Assembly (NCBI GenBank): GCA_016711345.1 | Contig: JADJTD010000001.1 | Span: forward strand, 3,224,001-3,288,000 | DNA length: 64,000 bases | Reading direction: 5' to 3' | DNA from: Chloracidobacterium sp. | Lineage (GTDB): Bacteria > Acidobacteriota > Blastocatellia > Pyrinomonadales > Pyrinomonadaceae | In this document: in pieces, positions 60,286 to 64,000 of the stretch | Numbering within the stretch: position 1 is the stretch's first letter | Layout of the letters: every line of letters begins with the position of its first letter | The notes under the pieces: model-generated | The model's database searches: none | The model's input: only the letters and a program-made list of their open reading frames with translations | Told to the model about the DNA's origin: nothing | Position numbers and translations under genes: made by a program

Positions 60286-60864
60286 ATGAGTAAAAATAGT
60301 GATCAGAATATATTGGCTACCATACTGATGTCGGTTTTCCTTCTGCTTTTGGCAGGTTTGGCCGTCTCTGCACAAAAGATGGAGCAGATCAGCGGCACGG
60401 CGATGGGGACCTCGACACAACTCGGGCGACTAACAAATGTCGATGTCCGTATCAGCGAATATTCTACGGCGGAAGACAAGAACGTGCTCCTAGAAGTTTT
60501 TCGGGAGAAGGGCTCAGAGGGACTAGCAAATGCGCTAGACAAGATGAAGTCGAAGGGGCGGATAGCAGTCACCGGAACCCTTGGTTTCGATCTTAACTAC
60601 ATTCGGACGTTTCCGATGCCGGATGGCGGCCGAAGGATCCGGTTTGTGACTGATCGGCCGATCGCGTTTGGTGAACTTTGGAGCAGCAGCCGATCGATGG
60701 ATTATTCACTTGCCATGGGTGAGATCATAATCAGCAAGAAAAAAGGAGAAACCAAGGGAACACTTTACCCAGTCGCTAAACTCAAACTTGATGAGAAGGG
60801 TGAGATCATGATCGAAACTTTCCAGAACCCATGGAATTTAGTGAACATAAAGGTTTGGAAATAA
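60286..60864 (+). CDS. Secreted protein, unknown
   Basis: A 192-residue protein with a signal peptide (about 1-28, TILMSVFLLLLAGLAVSAQ). The mature part (about 30-192) is beta-rich with DVRISEYSTAEDKNVLLEVF, GRIAVTGTLGFDLNYIRTFP, RRIRFVTDRPIAFGELWSSS and IETFQNPWNLVNIKV. GGAGA lies about 8 nt before ATG 60286; the frame is open to 60265. It falls between an OmpA-family gene and another secreted-protein gene. I do not recognise the family; periplasmic location is inferred. Confidence 0.7.
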   Translation: MSKNSDQNILATILMSVFLLLLAGLAVSAQKMEQISGTAMGTSTQLGRLTNVDVRISEYSTAEDKNVLLEVFREKGSEGLANALDKMKSKGRIAVTGTLGFDLNYIRTFPMPDGGRRIRFVTDRPIAFGELWSSSRSMDYSLAMGEIIISKKKGETKGTLYPVAKLKLDEKGEIMIETFQNPWNLVNIKVWK

Positions 60865-60918
60865 TTAGCCGCTTTTTGCTAAGGTGAGGTGGCGGAACCA
60901 AAGTTAAGGAGAAAACAA

Positions 60919-61413
60919 ATGATATTGAGAGTCTTTATGACGGTTGCGATATTGGTCGTCACACTGATGGCTGGCCAGGCTATATCCGCCCAGTCAAGCA
61001 TATCCAATCCAGAATATGACAAATACATCACACTCTTGCGAAAGGACCTGAGATCGGACAAAAAGCAGTTTCTTGCGCTAAATATGCCGTTGACAGAGGC
61101 TGAGGCGGTGAAGTTCTGGCCGGTTTACGAGCAGTACGCAGGCGAGCTTGCAACGATTTATAATGCCCGCGTTCAGATAGTCAAGGACTATGCTGCGAAT
61201 TATGACAAGCTCACCAATGCGACGGCCGCGAACCTTAATCGCCGCTCGATCGACAACGAAGAAGCTATCACCAAACTTAGGCAGAAATACATTCCGCTTG
61301 TTGGAAAGGTATTGCCGGGTAAGAAAGCAGCACTTTTCTTTCAGATAGAAAAACGGCTTGGTCTCCTTATCGACCTTCAGTTGGCGTCGGAGATACCGCT
61401 TGTGATCCAGTAA
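60919..61413 (+). CDS. Secreted helical protein, Spy/CpxP-like in outline
   Basis: A 164-residue protein with a signal peptide (about 1-25, ending QAISAQ) and an almost wholly helical mature part. DLRSDKKQFLALNMPLTEAE, KFWPVYEQYAGELATIYNAR and NEEAITKLRQKYIPLVGKVL resemble the LTxxE-type helices of periplasmic Spy/CpxP-like proteins, but the match is by eye only. AAGGAG precedes ATG 60919 with good spacing. It is probably a periplasmic chaperone-like or stress protein; this is inference. Confidence 0.65.
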   Translation: MILRVFMTVAILVVTLMAGQAISAQSSISNPEYDKYITLLRKDLRSDKKQFLALNMPLTEAEAVKFWPVYEQYAGELATIYNARVQIVKDYAANYDKLTNATAANLNRRSIDNEEAITKLRQKYIPLVGKVLPGKKAALFFQIEKRLGLLIDLQLASEIPLVIQ

Positions 61414-61470
61414 TTTGTCGATGACGACCTAGGTTAATGCAATTTGGCAGGAAAGGAGGCCCTTATCAAG

Positions 61471-62037
61471 ATGATCATCGCTGTTGGAAAGCTCATCTTA
61501 GTCGGGGCCTGTTTCCTTTGCTTTGCTCCGATCTTTACCTCAGGCCAAGAACCCGGCACAGTCGACGAGTTTGATCCCGGCATTGCGATCGCGGTGGACC
61601 TGCCAAGGAATTTTCGTTTCGACTCGTACGTGGGCCGGGAGAGAAGCAATGAGATTGGGGCTGCGAAAGATAAGATCGGTGCTGGGATCAGCTTTCGCGT
61701 CAAGCCCATTTTTAAGCGACTGTTGGATGCGGTTGACTCCGACAAACAACACCTTCTCGTGTTGGGTGCTATATACGAATACTCAAAAGCATCGGATCAA
61801 GGCCTAACAAGCCGCGAGCATAAATTAATGCTCGATACGATACTGCGTTATGATTTTCCTTACAAACTCCTCTTGAGTGATCGCAGCCGTTTTGAGGTTA
61901 GGTGGGTGAACGGCGACTATCACCTTAGATTTCGAAATCGTCCCGCCCTCGAGCGCTCTTTCAAAAGGTTTAAGAGGGAAATAACTCCGTACATTGCCGG
62001 TGAGTTATTTTGGGCACTAATATCGCAGACTCAGTAA
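61471..62037 (+). pseudogene. Truncated outer-membrane protein (DUF2490-like), 3' end lost
   Basis: A 188-residue product with a signal peptide (about 1-27) and a barrel-like sequence: LLVLGAIYEYSKASDQGLTS, LSDRSRFEVRWVNGDYHLRF and RNRPALERSFKRFKREITPY, then IAGELFW. This pattern follows DUF2490-type outer-membrane barrels, in which several more strands should come after the ITPY..GE strand. Instead the frame runs into ALISQTQ and a stop, exactly where base composition drops and the RelA/SpoT cassette begins. AAAGGAGG precedes ATG 61471. The barrel is probably non-functional. Confidence 0.6.
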
Positions 62038-62039
62038 AA

Positions 62040-63200
62040 ATGTTAGGTTACAATTTCAGAACTGAAGCAATCCCTGTATTTACAGGCAATCTATATAATG
62101 GCGAATCCGTTATAATAGACGGTGTGGCATATACACCTGTCAAATATAGTAAAAACCAGATTCGTAATGCAGGGAAAGCATTACTTGGTAAAAGGGAAAT
62201 GCCGTCCGATGAAATGTTCGCTATTGTGAACAATTGGCGTTTTGCTCATCGGTATCCTTTAATGCGAGCAAAACGATTATTGGAACGGCGTGCGCATTTA
62301 GTTGACCCACAGGCACTTGTGGTTGACCGTCTCAAGCGGTTGCCGTCTATCGAGACCAAACTTAAACTTCAACCGACAATGCAGCTGAGTAATATGCAGG
62401 ATATTGCAGGTTGTCGTGTTATTGTTGCTAGCTCTATGCAACTAATCCGGCTTATGGGTGTGTTCATTTCCCATAAAAATCGGTTAAAAGCATGGGAACG
62501 GCTCGGAATAGATGATTATATAGGTTCTCCCAAGCCCGATGGCTATCGTAGTTTGCATTTGATTTACCAATATAAGAGCGATTCTGGACAATCCAGCGCA
62601 TTCGATGGTCTTACCGTTGAATTTCAGTTAAGGACTCACATTCAGCATGTTTGGGCTACCGCAGTTGAGGTCGTTTCAACTTTTACTCAACAAGACCTCA
62701 AACGAGGAATTGGAGACCCGTCTTGGAAACGTTTTTTCGCATTAGCTAGTCAGTTTTTTTCGGGAACCGAGGACAAGACCGCCGCAGTTCCCAATACTCC
62801 AGTGGAAATGGAAGATTTGATGAAGGAAATTATTCCTTTATGGGATCAATTAGAAATAGTACGAGTGTTGCAAGGCTTTACAGAGATAACAATTGCCCAC
62901 GATAAGGCGTTTCCCGGGGCTAGTCATTTTGTCACCATGCTCAATAGTCGAGAAAAGAAAGTGTCAATTAAAGGTTTTACGGCTGAGAATGTTGACGAGG
63001 CATGGAAACTTCAGACTGAATTAGAAGCCAAATACCGAGAAGATTTAAAAATTGACGTCGTGTTTGCGTCGGCAGATTCACTGAGAGAGTTACGAGACGC
63101 TTTTCCGAATTATTATGGTGACACGAAGGAGTTCGTGACTAAAATATGGGCTGCTGTTAATTATTGGCGTGAAAAACTTGGTATGAAAGAAGTGGCTTGA
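62040..63200 (+). CDS. RelA/SpoT-domain nucleotidyltransferase
   Basis: A 386-residue protein with an alarmone-synthetase-type RelA/SpoT domain (about 95-215). MQDIAGCRVI (119-128), DYIGSPKPDGYRSLHLIY (159-176) and VEFQLRTHIQHVWA (193-206) contain the expected GTP- and metal-binding residues. There is no HD hydrolase, TGS or ACT domain, so it is not a housekeeping RSH. Domains of this kind make (p)ppGpp or (p)ppApp, or modify tRNA in toxSAS toxins; which applies here cannot be told. It is A/T-richer than its left neighbours and starts 2 bp after the truncated barrel gene. No good ribosome-binding site is seen. Confidence 0.85.
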   Translation: MLGYNFRTEAIPVFTGNLYNGESVIIDGVAYTPVKYSKNQIRNAGKALLGKREMPSDEMFAIVNNWRFAHRYPLMRAKRLLERRAHLVDPQALVVDRLKRLPSIETKLKLQPTMQLSNMQDIAGCRVIVASSMQLIRLMGVFISHKNRLKAWERLGIDDYIGSPKPDGYRSLHLIYQYKSDSGQSSAFDGLTVEFQLRTHIQHVWATAVEVVSTFTQQDLKRGIGDPSWKRFFALASQFFSGTEDKTAAVPNTPVEMEDLMKEIIPLWDQLEIVRVLQGFTEITIAHDKAFPGASHFVTMLNSREKKVSIKGFTAENVDEAWKLQTELEAKYREDLKIDVVFASADSLRELRDAFPNYYGDTKEFVTKIWAAVNYWREKLGMKEVA

Positions 63201-63214
63201 TATACACTGAAAAT

Positions 63215-63367
63215 ATGAACAAAAAGGAACTCGAAAAGATCGAAATGAAAAATGACGGTAAAGATCAAGAACGCTTTAAGACGTTGCTAAAACAGGTCGT
63301 GAATGTCCCGAAAAAGGAACTTAAAAAGCGAGAGCAAGACTACAAAGACCGCAAGCAAAAGGCATAG
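63215..63367 (+). CDS. Small charged protein downstream of the RelA/SpoT gene
   Basis: A 50-residue protein MNKKELEKIEMKNDGKDQER followed by a FKTLLKQVVNVPKKELKKRE segment and a basic tail. Small proteins with a similar LLKxxxxVPKxEL core occur in many bacteria without known function. It begins 14 bp after the RelA/SpoT stop codon, so it is probably co-transcribed. An antitoxin role is possible by position but unproven. Confidence 0.6.
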   Translation: MNKKELEKIEMKNDGKDQERFKTLLKQVVNVPKKELKKREQDYKDRKQKA

Positions 63368-63457
63368 AAAAAGCGAGCGTATCGAGCGCCCGCTGAAAAG
63401 GAAAAACCAGAAAGCTGACTAGGCTTCTAAATTTATTTTAGAGGTTTATATCAGTTT

Positions 63458-63649
63458 ATGCAATCAGCAACACAACCATCAGAAATTCAAGACCGTTCCT
63501 TGCAAGCAACTCAAGACATCCTGAATATGTTGCAAGGAACGGACTATTCACAAAACGAACGTTATAACGCTCTCTCGTTTGCGGCTCAATTGGTCGGAGT
63601 TAATCTGACCCGCTTGCCACCGAAGATTTCAAACCAAGATGCTCCTTGA
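63458..63649 (+). CDS. Small hypothetical protein
   Basis: A 63-residue protein MQSATQPSEIQDRSLQATQD followed by ILNMLQGTDYSQNERYNAL and a SFAAQLVGVNL helix. AGAGG lies about 14 nt before the ATG. The composition is plausible and mostly helical. It overlaps the 3' end of the opposite gene by 50 bp, so one of the two may be shorter than drawn. Family not recognised. Confidence 0.5.
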   Translation: MQSATQPSEIQDRSLQATQDILNMLQGTDYSQNERYNALSFAAQLVGVNLTRLPPKISNQDAP

Positions 63650-63812
63650 TTTGTTCCAAATCCTTTTGAATTGAGTCCAATTTACCAACACAAGTTGATG
63701 TACTCAATTCCACAGATTTAAGAGTCCTATTTAATGGCGTTAACTGATCGTTCAACGTTCGCATTATGTTTAAGTCGCCTTGAGGTATCATTTTATTTTG
63801 TTCCTTGCTCAT
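63600..63812 (-). CDS. Small coiled-coil protein, hypothetical
   Basis: A 70-residue protein MSKEQNKMIPQGDLNIMRTL followed by a heptad-like helix (LTPLNRTLKSVELSTSTCVG, KLDSIQKDLEQIKEHLGL). It looks like a short coiled coil. It converges on the 63458 gene with a 50-bp overlap. Together with the RelA/SpoT gene it belongs to the A/T-richer inserted stretch. Confidence 0.5.
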   Translation of the reverse strand: MSKEQNKMIPQGDLNIMRTLNDQLTPLNRTLKSVELSTSTCVGKLDSIQKDLEQIKEHLGLKSSVASGSD

Positions 63813-63918
63813 TTGAGCCTGTCAAAAGTAAGGTTGACAGATAAGAACAGCACGCGGTATTCTGAGAAAGATATATCACCTGTTGCCTTATCCGCAACAA
63901 CATTAGTTAGTGAAAATT

Positions 63919-63942
63919 GGTCGGTTCACGCCGACCTTTTTT
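63919..63942 (+). terminator. Hairpin with T run
   Basis: GGTCGG (63919-63924) / CCGACC (63931-63936) with a 6-nt loop is followed by TTTTTT. The short but G+C-rich stem fits an intrinsic terminator on +. No + strand gene ends nearby except 63458-63649. The last 60 bp of the window show nothing I can name. Confidence 0.6.
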
Positions 63943-64000
63943 CATTGTAATCTTAGCGCAAATATGCCTCTCGACACAACACCTTTGCGCCACTAAAGTC

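Overview
The window looks like a chromosomal segment of a diderm (LPS-bearing) bacterium of roughly 50 % G+C. The mix of genes fits Acidobacteriota, most likely class Blastocatellia: an rplQ with a central insertion, an archaeal/eukaryal-type glycyl-tRNA synthetase, a two-gene KdpD, a PEP-CTERM protein, a PilS-PilR-pilin cluster, and many short hairpin repeats between genes. That assignment is inference from gene content; no rRNA is present. I found no tRNA, rRNA or CRISPR array.

Layout. 1-6.6 kb: housekeeping genes on + (end of rpsD, rpoA, rplQ, accB, accC, rpsO, pnp). 7-11 kb: accessory stretch with two secreted proteins, an orphan RHS tip with a probable immunity gene, a palindrome-rich repeat and a vapBC module with a clear promoter/operator. 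11.7-24.5 kb: glyQS, then a potassium block: a KdpD C-terminal-half sensor kinase, kdpE, three tandem paralogous two-helix membrane proteins each preceded by a copy of the same T-rich element, an outer-membrane protein, a 34-residue micro-protein, kdpF, kdpA, kdpB, kdpC and a separate gene for the KdpD N-terminal half; cca follows. 24.5-32.5 kb (- strand): rpoD and dnaG, then a DCC-DUF427-mutS2-secreted protein run. 32.5-38.8 kb: ada, msrB, lpxD, a Uma2-family gene, priA and a membrane-anchored protein. 38.8-43.5 kb (-): an ABC exporter with a TPR protein between permease and ATPase, and an O-antigen-ligase-like protein. 43.5-48.5 kb: a 21-bp tandem array, two homologous palindrome islands, a type IV pilin with a sigma-54 promoter, pilR and pilS. 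48.5-52.5 kb: a sugar-phosphate isomerase-like cupin, a waaF-gmhB fusion, an epimerase and a TrkA-type K+ channel. 52.6-64 kb: a class A PBP, an N-terminally frameshifted GGDEF-EAL gene, an OmpA-family protein, secreted proteins, and an apparent insertion of a RelA/SpoT-domain cassette that cuts short an outer-membrane-protein gene.

How it fits together. Potassium homeostasis is the strongest theme (Kdp system with its regulators plus a separate K+ channel). Envelope building is the second (lpxD, waaF-gmhB, O-antigen ligase, PBP1, OmpA, pilus). The most unusual content is (i) the Kdp locus with its bisected sensor, three tandem paralogues and repeated leader element, (ii) short-period repeats that have entered the mutS2 reading frame, (iii) a 13-unit, 21-bp GTTAAC array, (iv) two spacers dense in TGGGAC/GTCCCA, and (v) the RelA/SpoT insertion.
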